The notes under the pieces are model-generated. The model was not told where the DNA came from. It ran no database searches and saw only the letters and a list, made by a program, of their open reading frames with translations. Of a stretch of 64,000 bases of DNA, positions 35,699 through 43,546 are shown piece by piece. The stretch is from the NCBI RefSeq assembly GCF_022836495.1, contig NZ_BQXM01000016.1:48315-112314 (forward strand). Direction: 5' to 3'. Source of the DNA: Desulforhabdus sp. TSK (GTDB lineage: Bacteria > Desulfobacterota > Syntrophobacteria > Syntrophobacterales > Syntrophobacteraceae). Made by a program: the position numbers and the translations under genes. The first letter of the stretch is position 1, and each line of letters starts with the position of its first letter.

Positions 35699-35789
35699 CT
35701 TCTTGACTCCCTGTAGAAAGGTCTTGGACATTCCGCCAATGCGTTTCGGGCTCCCCGTCCAACCCCATCCCGTCGACCTGCCATCAGGC

Positions 35790-35830
35790 AAAAAAAAGAG
35801 GGGATTGTCGGAAGCTCCCACAATCCCCTC
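35790..35830 (-). terminator. second intrinsic terminator of the trp leader
   Basis: On the minus strand a perfect 11-bp stem (arms 35820-35830 and 35798-35808, GAGGGGATTGT with ACAATCCCCTC) is followed by eight T. It lies ~90 bases before the aroF start. Confidence 0.85.
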
Positions 35831-35835
35831 AGGTA

Positions 35836-35873
35836 AAACAAAAAGGACTGTGAGCCGGTGCGGCCCACAGTCC
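35836..35873 (-). terminator. first intrinsic terminator (attenuator) of the trp leader
   Basis: On the minus strand GGACTGTGGGCC (35862-35873) pairs, with one G-U, to GGCTCACAGTCC (35845-35856) around five bases, followed by TTTTTGTTTT. It comes 36 bases after the leader-peptide stop, as expected of a 3:4 attenuator stem. Confidence 0.85.
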
Positions 35874-35909
35874 CTATGATCTATTCATTCAGCTGATGCT
35901 TCGATCACG

Positions 35910-35993
35910 CTAGATCTTGGCGGCGCACACCTCCGTGCCGGAATTACGCCACCAGCGCCAAGAACAGGTTTTCGAAATAAAGCATTCAGACAT
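35910..35993 (-). CDS. trpL: trp operon leader peptide
   Basis: 27 codons: ATG 35993, stop TAG 35912-35910. Three Trp codons (W12, W14, W15) lie within SWRWWR, followed by RNSGTE. AGGGGA lies six bases before the ATG. It stands between a promoter and two tandem terminators, ahead of aroF-trpEGDCFBA. Stalling of a ribosome at the Trp codons when charged tRNA-Trp is scarce would be expected to stop the terminator from forming. The TCTTGGCG segment over the Trp codons can pair with CGCCAAGA near the stop (1:2 stem). Peptide sequence and context together make this a confident call; the alternative antiterminator pairing was not resolved by eye. Confidence 0.85.
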   Translation of the reverse strand: MSECFISKTCSWRWWRNSGTEVCAAKI

Positions 35994-36029
35994 CTAAATC
36001 CCCTGGTTTCTGTTGAAAAATGTAGAGCG

Positions 36030-36059
36030 ACTGTAACCAGATCAACGAAGTGTTGTCAA
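36030..36059 (-). promoter_or_regulatory. promoter of the aroF-trp operon
   Basis: On the minus strand TTGACA (36054-36059) and TACAGT (36030-36035) are 18 bases apart, ~37 bases upstream of the leader-peptide ATG. No TrpR-type operator was recognised, so attenuation may be the main control. The rest of 36,060-36,196 shows nothing else. Confidence 0.6.
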
Positions 36060-36196
36060 GAGATTTTTTCATTTCATTGGGAAGTCGGAAGTTCGGAGTA
36101 ACAAGGGAGCTCATCCTGTCGCCGCCGGGCAATTGAGTCTGCCCGGACCGCGACGAAAATCTGACGATTTGAAAGGCCTGGTAAACAAAAGTGCCG

Positions 36197-36514
36197 CTAT
36201 GCTATAGCCTCCAAGCCCTTTTTTCGCACCAGTGACAGCAGCTTAAGAGAAGCCCCGCGCGGCTGCTTTTCGCCTCGCTCCCATTGGCTCACCAAGCCGA
36301 CGGTTACGTTTAGATATTTTGCGAATACCGCTTGACTGACCCCTGCTCTTTTCCTGACTTCCGCTATCTCTTTGGCCGAAAGTTTTTCCACGGTCGTCAG
36401 GCACGATACATCGAAATCGCGCATCGTTTTTGTGTCAATCAATCCGATGTGATGCAACCCCAGTGCTGTTTCGTGCAACGCTTCCAAGGCATCACTCTGA
36501 TATTTCTTCGCCAT
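36197..36514 (-). CDS. HigA-like antitoxin, XRE-type helix-turn-helix
   Basis: 105 residues. The C-terminal half is an XRE helix-turn-helix (AEVRKRAGVSQAVFAKYLNV, TVGLVSQWERGEKQPRG). The N-terminal part likely contacts the toxin. It overlaps the end of the toxin gene by 23 bases. In HigBA pairs the toxin gene comes first and the antitoxin represses the shared promoter, which fits here. Confidence 0.85.
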   Translation of the reverse strand: MAKKYQSDALEALHETALGLHHIGLIDTKTMRDFDVSCLTTVEKLSAKEIAEVRKRAGVSQAVFAKYLNVTVGLVSQWERGEKQPRGASLKLLSLVRKKGLEAIA

Positions 36515-36881
36515 TGTAATTCACCTCTTCCAACTCCCCTTCGCTCAGTGCTTTGGCTATGCTCGCAGCACTGAAGCTGAGGTATATCTGAGCCAGCTTT
36601 TGGTAGGCATCCAATTCCGCCGCATTAAGATTGGCTTTGGCACTCTTCGGAAAGCCGTACACGAACACCGCCCGCTCACCCACACGGAAGACGATGATCG
36701 TTCTGTAGCCACCTCTCTTGCCTTCCCCTGGCCGGGCCACGCGCTTCTTGATGAGGCCTTTGCCCAAGTCCCCATCATTCATGCCTTTTTCTGCCTCTCG
36801 TACGGCGTCAATTAGTTTATTGTCGCTGATGTCCTCTTTTCGTGCAAAGCGAGCAAACCACTTCGTTTTGAATACCCGCAC
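36492..36881 (-). CDS. RelE/HigB-like toxin
   Basis: 129 residues from GTG 36881. The sequence VFKTKWFARFARKEDI, then GGYRTIIVFRVGERAVFVYGF, fits the RelE-like DUF/PF06296 type that pairs with XRE antitoxins and cleaves mRNA. The ATG at 36908 sits directly at the -10 element, leaving no leader, so the GTG behind AGGGGGG was preferred. Toxin first, antitoxin second. Confidence 0.82.
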   Translation of the reverse strand: MRVFKTKWFARFARKEDISDNKLIDAVREAEKGMNDGDLGKGLIKKRVARPGEGKRGGYRTIIVFRVGERAVFVYGFPKSAKANLNAAELDAYQKLAQIYLSFSAASIAKALSEGELEEVNYNGEEISE

Positions 36882-36908
36882 ATCCCCCCCTGATCCCAAT
36901 TGAAGCAT

Positions 36909-36936
36909 ATTCTAACACTTAGTGTTATAAATTCAA
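36909..36936 (-). promoter_or_regulatory. toxin-antitoxin promoter with palindromic operator
   Basis: On the minus strand TTGAAT (36931-36936) and TAGAAT (36909-36914) are 16 bases apart. A palindrome AACACT-T-AGTGTT (36914-36926) fills the spacer, so a bound repressor would block polymerase. It is a good candidate for binding by the HigA-like antitoxin. Confidence 0.6.
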
Positions 36937-37014
36937 TAGGGGTGCCTCTTGTGGTCCCAACATTTTTATTATCAGCCGCCAACTGTAACAAGACATGTTC
37001 AAGCGCCGAGGCTT

Positions 37015-37122
37015 AATACTACAACGAGAGTTCTTGCGTAGGGTGGGCTTTGCCCACCGCTCTGCGCCGAAAGCATTGGTTGGTGGGCAAAGGCCCACCC
37101 TGCGCGGGAGAGCAATGTCTCG
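37015..37122. repeat. dispersed palindromic repeat, family P1, copy 3
   Basis: Begins AATACTACAACGAGAG and contains the GTAGGGTGGGC / GCCCACCCTGC hairpin, ending CAATGTCTCGG. Very close to the copy at 2541. It lies between the toxin-antitoxin pair and the pilin gene. Confidence 0.85.
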
Positions 37123-37260
37123 GTGGCATGTTAATTGAGAGGCACAAATGTTGCTCGGTCCATAGAACGAACCGGAGCTCCGGAAATTGATTGCTGAACG
37201 GAATTCCTTCAGAAAGGCTGTTCCTGACCAAGACATTCGTTTAAAAAGGCTGAAATTTAA

Positions 37261-37734
37261 ATGAAAAAATATTCGCTGGCGTCAGTAGAAGGCTTCACCC
37301 TGGTGGAGCTCATGATCGTCGTCGCCATCACGGGCATATTGGCGGCTGTCGCCATCCCCGCCTACATCAATTACGTCAACCGGGTCAAGCAGAGCGAGGC
37401 GGCCAGCCAGCTCCTGACGGCAAGGATCGAGATGGAGGAATTCTATCTCGACAACAACCGCTATGCCGGAACCATCGGATGCCTGCCGACCTTCAGCTCC
37501 AGCTCCACCTGCCTCTCCTCGTGCGGCGCTTGCTCCGAAACTTCGCACCAGCTCAAATACTACGGCTTTACAGTAGAGGCCGCGAGCACCAACAACTACA
37601 GAATCGCGGCCACACGCAAGATCTACTCATACGCTCAGACAGACAAGCTGATCATCAGCGCCAGCACCCAAAGTCCGAAAGTCTTGAATGAAGACGCACT
37701 CAAATTTTCCGTCTACAAATGGCTGTTCGACTGA
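37261..37734 (+). CDS. pilE: type IV pilin / minor pilin, PilE-like
   Basis: 157 residues. Prepilin peptidase site G/FTLVELM at residues 11-18 with Glu5 of the mature protein, then the hydrophobic helix (IVVAITGILAAVAIPAYINY). The globular part has four close cysteines (CLSSCGAC plus C82). It resembles PilE of the pilY1-minor pilin clusters, where it helps start pilus assembly. AT content rises from here to the pilX gene. Confidence 0.88.
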   Translation: MKKYSLASVEGFTLVELMIVVAITGILAAVAIPAYINYVNRVKQSEAASQLLTARIEMEEFYLDNNRYAGTIGCLPTFSSSSTCLSSCGACSETSHQLKYYGFTVEAASTNNYRIAATRKIYSYAQTDKLIISASTQSPKVLNEDALKFSVYKWLFD

Positions 37735-38032
37735 TAGAGATACGGTTCAATGGGCAGCCAGGATGCGAACGCGCCCGAATTTCAATAAGCTCCTGCAAAG
37801 GGAGCAAACTATAATATAGCGTTATTTTTAAAGAATAATCAAAACACGAGATACACATATGGTTTAAGAGCCTCATAGCAACATGTCAATAGAATGGCAG
37901 GAAGTCAAATGTCCAACATCCAGGTTGCCATGAACATATCAGCGTAATTTATCAGTCCGCAAGCAAAGGAGTCGTCTCCATGCGCACCACCAGGGTACCC
38001 CCCAAACCCAATTGGATAAGGAGAGAAACGTT

Positions 38033-38074
38033 GCACTTCCCCCCTTTGGTAAAGGGGGGCCAGGGGGGATTTTC
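38033..38074. repeat. C-run/G-run palindromic repeat at the 5' end of a gene
   Basis: CACTTCCCCCCTTTGGTAAA followed by GGGGGGCCAGGGGGGATTTTC, a common dispersed bacterial element. In the frame of the next gene it translates as HFPPLVKGGQGGF. The 37,735-38,032 stretch otherwise shows only a TATAAT-like site near 37,814. Confidence 0.75.
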
Positions 38075-38096
38075 ATTGGCGGCGCTCGGCGAGATC

Positions 38097-38429
38097 ATGC
38101 TCATTACTGGTAAAACACTTTTTACCTTGCTGATTGTACTGGCAATGATGACATCCCCATCCCACGCCTTTACCTCACAAAAACTTGGTAACCGAAGCAG
38201 CACAAGGCCTGCCGGTTCTCCTGCCACGCCTGCAGCACAACCGGACATTGTAGTCATGAACATCATTCTCGATCGGATTCAGGACGGGCATGTCTATTCC
38301 CAAGATGGCAGAAGGTTCCAGATCACTCGCGGAACCAAACTCATCGATAATAGAAACAGTGGAATCAAAATCAGAACGGCGGAGCTTTTTTTCGTGGGTG
38401 GGACGCTTTCAACCGTCATCGTAAGGTAG
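38097..38429 (+). CDS. small secreted protein of the pilus cluster
   Basis: 110 residues from ATG 38097: a signal peptide (TLFTLLIVLAM, ending SHAF) and a short beta-rich part (DRIQDGHVYSQDGRRFQI, then LFFVGGTLSTVIVR). It has no recognised family but precedes pilY1 directly. Two in-frame starts upstream have better ribosome-binding sites: ATG 37980 (AAGGAG, eight bases) and TTG 38031 (AAGGAG). They would place the translated repeat ahead of the signal peptide, so the true start is uncertain. Confidence 0.6.
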   Translation: MLITGKTLFTLLIVLAMMTSPSHAFTSQKLGNRSSTRPAGSPATPAAQPDIVVMNIILDRIQDGHVYSQDGRRFQITRGTKLIDNRNSGIKIRTAELFFVGGTLSTVIVR

Positions 38430-38488
38430 AGCCACTTTCTGCTTCATTATAAACGGAAAATAAGCGGTAATGATTGAGGGACGCAGTT

Positions 38489-41400
38489 ATGAAAAAAAGC
38501 ACATTCTACCTTTGCATATTGGCTTTATGGCTTCCCTGCATAAGCAATGCAGCTGACATCACAGTGAATTCTCCGAAAGGCGGGGAGAATTGGCTGGCCG
38601 GTACCACGCAAACGATTACGTGGACCTATACTGGCACTGATCCCGTGAAAATAGAGCTTCTCAAGGGGGGCACAACGGTTCTCACTCTGGCTGCAAAGAC
38701 ACCCAATTCGGGTTCTTTCGCTTGGCCCATTATATCAAACCAGACAACAGGCAATGATTATAAAATTAGAATATCGAGGGCAGAGGGTTCCCCCCCTATT
38801 GACGGCTCAAGTGACGCTTATTTTTCCATTACGTGCCACTGCAACAATCCAGCGTTCCTATCGAACGATGTCAAGCCCAATATTCTCATCATTCTGGACA
38901 ATTCCAACAGTATGGATGAGGACTTTTCCGGCGGTGCGGTAGGCTCCTATTCCCCTGCCAGCAAGTCGGTCATTGCAAGGAAAGCTCTTCAGGAGATTGT
39001 AGACCAGTTAAAGGATAAGCTCAGAATAGGGCTCATCACCTATAATGTTCCAAGCGCGACATCATACGAACTTCATAATGCATTGTATTTTGCTTCTTAC
39101 AATCCCGAATCCTATTGCCCTGACGCACCTGCCGCATGCGTCGAGTTTTGCAAAACAGGAGACAGCACAAATGAAGAAGTTTGTAGAACGTCATGCCAGC
39201 AGCGGAATCCAAAGTTTAATACCCGTTATTTTGACGAGATCATAGACCCTAAAACAGACAGCGACAGCGTAAAAAAAAACAAGTATTGTTCCCTTATCTA
39301 TCCGAAAACACAAATGAAACCTAATCAAACGGATACAACGGATCCCCCGGGTTTCATTTATACCAAACATGCATATCCTTTTTACGATACCACAGACCAA
39401 GGAGTAGGTTTTTTTTACTCTCCGGACTATAGCGTCAGTGAAGGAACGCATGACAAGTACACGCGCTACGGCGCCAAAAAAGGAACTGAAGACACCGAGA
39501 CAGGATATTTATTTCCATACCCTGGGGAATATACCATAAGCCATCCCACTGATACGGATTCTGCTCTTGGTTACCAAGACTATGGTCAAAGAGTATCCTG
39601 GTACCATGTGGGCAAGACATGGTTCAACAGCGGCTCGCTGGGTGGGGGTTACCTTCACGTTCCCATTGACGACCTCTCCACAGTATCGGGAGAAACAACT
39701 ACCAACACTAGTACCTATACCTCGTTGATGGAGAAACTCAACCCTAAAGAAAATGATGCTGCAGGCTACATGTCCTGCAGCGAATCAAAAAACAAAAACC
39801 AATGTCAGGATACCGCTGGGAAATTTTACATCATCAATGCAGGCCTGACCCCGACCGCAGGTACCCTTCAAAACGCCATCGATTATTTCAAAGGGACCCT
39901 GGAGGGCTTTTCCTCGCCGATTCAGGTGAGATGCCAGAAAAACTATGTTATCTATGTGACAGATGGCCTGCCAAGTGTCAGTGAAACGGGGACGCCTGGC
40001 AGTGCAGATGAGCTAATGCCTGATGTACTGGAAAAATTAGGAACCTTGCAAGATATCAAAAAGAAATTCCCGGACCCCAAGCACCCCAACAACTCCAACT
40101 TCGACATAGAATACACCTTCAATATCAACACCTACATTTTGGGCATCGGCCTATCCAGTGAGGCAAAAACAAAACTCGACACCATGGCTGTCGAGGGCGG
40201 CACAGCCGTCAACGGGGATGCATATTATGCGGACGAGCCTACTAAGCTGGCAGAGACTTTAAGCAATATCTTCAGTGACATCCTCACACAAACATCTTCC
40301 GGCACGTCCGTATCCATCTTATCGGAAAAGGCTCAACAAGGAGCCAACATGATGCAGGCGGTATTCTATCCCTCCAAAAAGTTCGGGGATGCGGATCAGG
40401 AAACCTGGTTGAGCTGGACCGGTTATCTGTATGATTATTGGTTTTATATTTCCAAAACGGAATCTAACCTGAGAGAAGACAGTAATAAGAATGCTATTCT
40501 CGATCTCGACACCGATTACGGACTTTCATACAGCTTCGATACCGCAACAGAACAGCTTTCATTACAGCGATTGCTGGATGTCAATGGCGATGGCTCGTTT
40601 GACGATGCAACAAACTATGGAAGCCCAATCCCGCTGGAAAATGTAGCTGCACTATGGGAAGCGGGCGATCTTCTTTCAAAAACCTCTCCAGACTCCAGAA
40701 CAATTTATACGGTTGGGCAACCGACCCAGAATTCCACGGAACAACTGGTTAAATTCAAACCCAGCGAGCTTGCAGCCTTCAAGAGCAATCTGGGTAACCC
40801 TACCACCTTTTCAAACTGTCTGCGGGGAGCTAACGATGATGAAACCGCAGCCAACCTCGTGAACTATGTCCGGGGCACGGATATCACCGGATGCCGCGGC
40901 AGAACTTTCACGATTACAGAAGAGGGAGTGTCCAAAACACGCACCTGGAAACTGGGAGATATCGCTTACTCCACCCCGACAGTGGAGAGCGACTATCGGT
41001 ACTGCTATAATGAGAATGCTCAAAAGTTCGACATTCCCCCTACCCTCTGTACAACGTCAGCTCAGTGCAATGGTCTGATTTGCAAGAAGAAAGAGAGTGT
41101 CGTCTTTGTGGGGTCCAATGACGGAATGCTGCATGCCTTCAAAACTGGAGTGCTGAGCCGGACCGGCTTAACAGGGAAACAGGTGACCAAGCTCGAGGGT
41201 ACGGAACTGGGCGAGGAACTCTGGGCGTTTATTCCAAAAAATGTCCTTCCCTATCTGAGGTGCCTCGGCAATCCAGGCTATTGTCATTTGAATTACGTCG
41301 ATTTGTCTCCCTATCTCGTCAACATGGGAGGGAAAAGAATCCTGATTGGCGGAATGCGACTGGGAGGAGCCGGTTGCGATGCCACCAATCTCTCCGCCAT

Positions 41401-42664
41401 CAAGACTGGAGCGCCGTCAGACACCTGCAGCCAACCCTTCTCTTGTACAAATCTGGATTCTTGCTACAACCCGAGCATGTGCATAGGACTCTCTTCATAC
41501 TTCGCGCTGGACGTTACTGACGCAGAAGCGCCTCAACTCCTGTGGGAGTTTACCCATCCCAAACTCGGTTACAGTTATTCCGGTCCCGCCGTGATTCATC
41601 GCAAGGTCAAACCCTCTTCCGCGGAGCCTGTAGAAAAACATTTTGTCATGTTCCTATCGGGTCCGACCAACAGAAACGGCTCTTCCAATCAGAACGTTCA
41701 TGCTTTCGTCCTCTCTTTGGATGAGCAGCTCAAAATCCAGTCGACCAATGGTTTATATGTCAAGGATCTAGGCGAGACCTTCAAGAATGGATTCGGAGGG
41801 AGACTTTTCAGCGACGGCTTCGATGTGGATGAAGACGGATTCACCGATTTTGTGCTTTTTGGGTACAGCAGCTCTAATAGCGGAAAGATCGACGAGTGGA
41901 GCGGAGGTGTCGTCAAACTCTGGACGGGAGATGCCAATACGGCGGACAATACTACAGAGCCAAGAAGCTGGGAATTCGCGCTACAAAATCTTAATTTGAA
42001 TCAACCCGTGACAGCCAAGGTGGAACTCATGAAATGCTTCAATCAGTGGTTCTTGTATGCAGGCACGGGAAGATATTTTTTTAAGAATGATCAATATGAC
42101 GCAAATACTTCAGATTTAATTTTGGGCGTGCCATTCCTCTGTACGGCAAAAAATAATTGCTCTACAGGTACAATAAACTTCAGTCACACAAGTGCCGAGC
42201 TCTGCGGAGACCTCAGCACTCATGCCAAACAAATGGCATGGCGCTGGGAGCTTGAACGGCCTGCCGACACCCTGTTTTACAAGGAAAGATCCATCACTGA
42301 CCCCACCAAATCGAGCCAGAACATGGTATTCTTTACCACCACTGAACCAACGTCCGATGTTTGCGGTTTTGGTGGCCAGTCACGCGTCTGGGGTCTGAAC
42401 TGTGCGACGGGGAATTCAATTCTGGATGCGTCCTGCCCCGATTACACTGTAAAAAATCCTACAGGAGGAATTTATCTGCAAACATCTACTGGTGTGATCA
42501 CCAGGATCAACATTGATTCTAGCAACACCAATGAAAATAATTTCAATCAAAATGATGGGAAATCCACCGATTGGATTCCTGGAATCCCGCCGGAAAGCTC
42601 CCCCCCTTTCGTGCCTCCCTATGCCCCAAAAACCGGGAAGGTTCTTCTCTGGATGGAAAAATGA
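38489..42664 (+). CDS. pilY1: PilY1-like pilus tip-associated adhesin/assembly protein
   Basis: 1391 residues. Signal peptide 1-21, then a Ser-Thr-rich Ig-like domain (ITVNSPKGGENWLAGTTQ). A von Willebrand A domain has the metal motif D137-x-S139-x-S141. The C-terminal ~700 residues form the PilY1 beta-propeller (FVGSNDGMLHAFKTG, GEELWAFIP, LDVTDAEAPQLLWEF). A calcium loop D1112-V-D-E-D-G-F-T-D1120 is intact. PilY1 controls pilus extension/retraction and adhesion. ATG 38489 follows GAGGG. Cysteines are numerous, suggesting disulfides. Confidence 0.93.
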   Translation: MKKSTFYLCILALWLPCISNAADITVNSPKGGENWLAGTTQTITWTYTGTDPVKIELLKGGTTVLTLAAKTPNSGSFAWPIISNQTTGNDYKIRISRAEGSPPIDGSSDAYFSITCHCNNPAFLSNDVKPNILIILDNSNSMDEDFSGGAVGSYSPASKSVIARKALQEIVDQLKDKLRIGLITYNVPSATSYELHNALYFASYNPESYCPDAPAACVEFCKTGDSTNEEVCRTSCQQRNPKFNTRYFDEIIDPKTDSDSVKKNKYCSLIYPKTQMKPNQTDTTDPPGFIYTKHAYPFYDTTDQGVGFFYSPDYSVSEGTHDKYTRYGAKKGTEDTETGYLFPYPGEYTISHPTDTDSALGYQDYGQRVSWYHVGKTWFNSGSLGGGYLHVPIDDLSTVSGETTTNTSTYTSLMEKLNPKENDAAGYMSCSESKNKNQCQDTAGKFYIINAGLTPTAGTLQNAIDYFKGTLEGFSSPIQVRCQKNYVIYVTDGLPSVSETGTPGSADELMPDVLEKLGTLQDIKKKFPDPKHPNNSNFDIEYTFNINTYILGIGLSSEAKTKLDTMAVEGGTAVNGDAYYADEPTKLAETLSNIFSDILTQTSSGTSVSILSEKAQQGANMMQAVFYPSKKFGDADQETWLSWTGYLYDYWFYISKTESNLREDSNKNAILDLDTDYGLSYSFDTATEQLSLQRLLDVNGDGSFDDATNYGSPIPLENVAALWEAGDLLSKTSPDSRTIYTVGQPTQNSTEQLVKFKPSELAAFKSNLGNPTTFSNCLRGANDDETAANLVNYVRGTDITGCRGRTFTITEEGVSKTRTWKLGDIAYSTPTVESDYRYCYNENAQKFDIPPTLCTTSAQCNGLICKKKESVVFVGSNDGMLHAFKTGVLSRTGLTGKQVTKLEGTELGEELWAFIPKNVLPYLRCLGNPGYCHLNYVDLSPYLVNMGGKRILIGGMRLGGAGCDATNLSAIKTGAPSDTCSQPFSCTNLDSCYNPSMCIGLSSYFALDVTDAEAPQLLWEFTHPKLGYSYSGPAVIHRKVKPSSAEPVEKHFVMFLSGPTNRNGSSNQNVHAFVLSLDEQLKIQSTNGLYVKDLGETFKNGFGGRLFSDGFDVDEDGFTDFVLFGYSSSNSGKIDEWSGGVVKLWTGDANTADNTTEPRSWEFALQNLNLNQPVTAKVELMKCFNQWFLYAGTGRYFFKNDQYDANTSDLILGVPFLCTAKNNCSTGTINFSHTSAELCGDLSTHAKQMAWRWELERPADTLFYKERSITDPTKSSQNMVFFTTTEPTSDVCGFGGQSRVWGLNCATGNSILDASCPDYTVKNPTGGIYLQTSTGVITRINIDSSNTNENNFNQNDGKSTDWIPGIPPESSPPFVPPYAPKTGKVLLWMEK

Positions 42665-43179
42665 ACAAGCATTGCGGTTTCTCTCTCGTCGAAGCGATGG
42701 TTGTGCTGGTGATTTTTGCTCTCATTATCACCTTCGGCATCCCTGCCTTTTCCTCATGGAATAAGAGGCACGGGGTGGAAGGACAAATATCAAAACTTTA
42801 CAGTGACCTGCAGTTCATTCGTATGAAAGCTTACAGTAAGGTAGCTTGTGGAATCGACTGGGGAGACTCGAACTCCTTCAATAAATACAGCATAAAATCA
42901 GACTGTAACGATAAGACTGATGAGGAGTGTAACAATGGGGACTTTGCCGACCCATCCGACGAAATAGAACTGGTCAATTTAGAATATACCATCACCGCCA
43001 AGTTTAGCACGGGCAACAATATCCGCTTTGATGGCAGAGGATATCCCTCGAAACTTGGGAGCTTTTACATTGCGGCGCCGTCCAATGCGGCGAACAATTG
43101 CGTTAAAGTTTCTGAAACAAGAATTCTCATGGGGAAATGGGATGCATCAGCCGAAAAGTGTGTCATTGACAGTAAATGA
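42661..43179 (+). CDS. fimT: minor pseudopilin, FimT/GspH type
   Basis: 172 residues. Prepilin site CG/FSLVEAMV and hydrophobic helix, then a GspH-like body with four cysteines. ATG 42661 overlaps the pilY1 stop (ATGA), so it is translationally coupled. Confidence 0.85.
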   Translation: MNKHCGFSLVEAMVVLVIFALIITFGIPAFSSWNKRHGVEGQISKLYSDLQFIRMKAYSKVACGIDWGDSNSFNKYSIKSDCNDKTDEECNNGDFADPSDEIELVNLEYTITAKFSTGNNIRFDGRGYPSKLGSFYIAAPSNAANNCVKVSETRILMGKWDASAEKCVIDSK

Positions 43180-43546
43180 TGGTGGATTTACGCTGATAGA
43201 GGTTCTTGTAGCGATGGTGATCCTGCTGTTAGGGCTGTTGGGCTCTATATTTGGAGTCATGACGGCAATGAACTACAACTTGGAAAATTCCCTACGAAAT
43301 GAAGCTATAATTATCGCACAGGAGCAACTGGAAAAAGCCAGGAACATGAAATATGCCGACATTGAATCGGCCAATTTTCCCTCCGAAGTTCAGAGACAAG
43401 TCAGAAAAGCACTGAGATCTTTTCAGGTGAATACAACCGTAACAACCGACACGAACTTGAAGCGTATCAAAATTCTCGTGCAGTGGACATCCCGAAAAAG
43501 GCTTCACAAATACAGTGCGGAAACAATGGTGAGAGAACTCATATGA
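43142..43546 (+). CDS. pilV: minor pilin, PilV-like
   Basis: 134 residues. Prepilin site GG/FTLIEVLVAM with the typical helix (VILLLGLLGSIFGVM), then a short body ending KYSAETMVRELI. It starts inside the end of fimT (ATG 43142; GTG 43160 is an alternative). Minor pilins prime pilus assembly with PilY1. Confidence 0.82.
   Translation: MHQPKSVSLTVNDGGFTLIEVLVAMVILLLGLLGSIFGVMTAMNYNLENSLRNEAIIIAQEQLEKARNMKYADIESANFPSEVQRQVRKALRSFQVNTTVTTDTNLKRIKILVQWTSRKRLHKYSAETMVRELI

Noticed and set aside
35699..35821. N-terminal extension of aroF containing a W-G-W segment
   Set aside because: It overlaps terminator 2 and lies after the attenuator, so it cannot be the Trp-sensing leader; the family starts at MLIVMNQK.
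35944..35985. 13-codon frame (MLYFENLFLALVA) overlapping trpL
   Set aside because: Has Phe/Tyr codons but no ribosome-binding site; the overlapping frame with W-R-W-W fits the operon.
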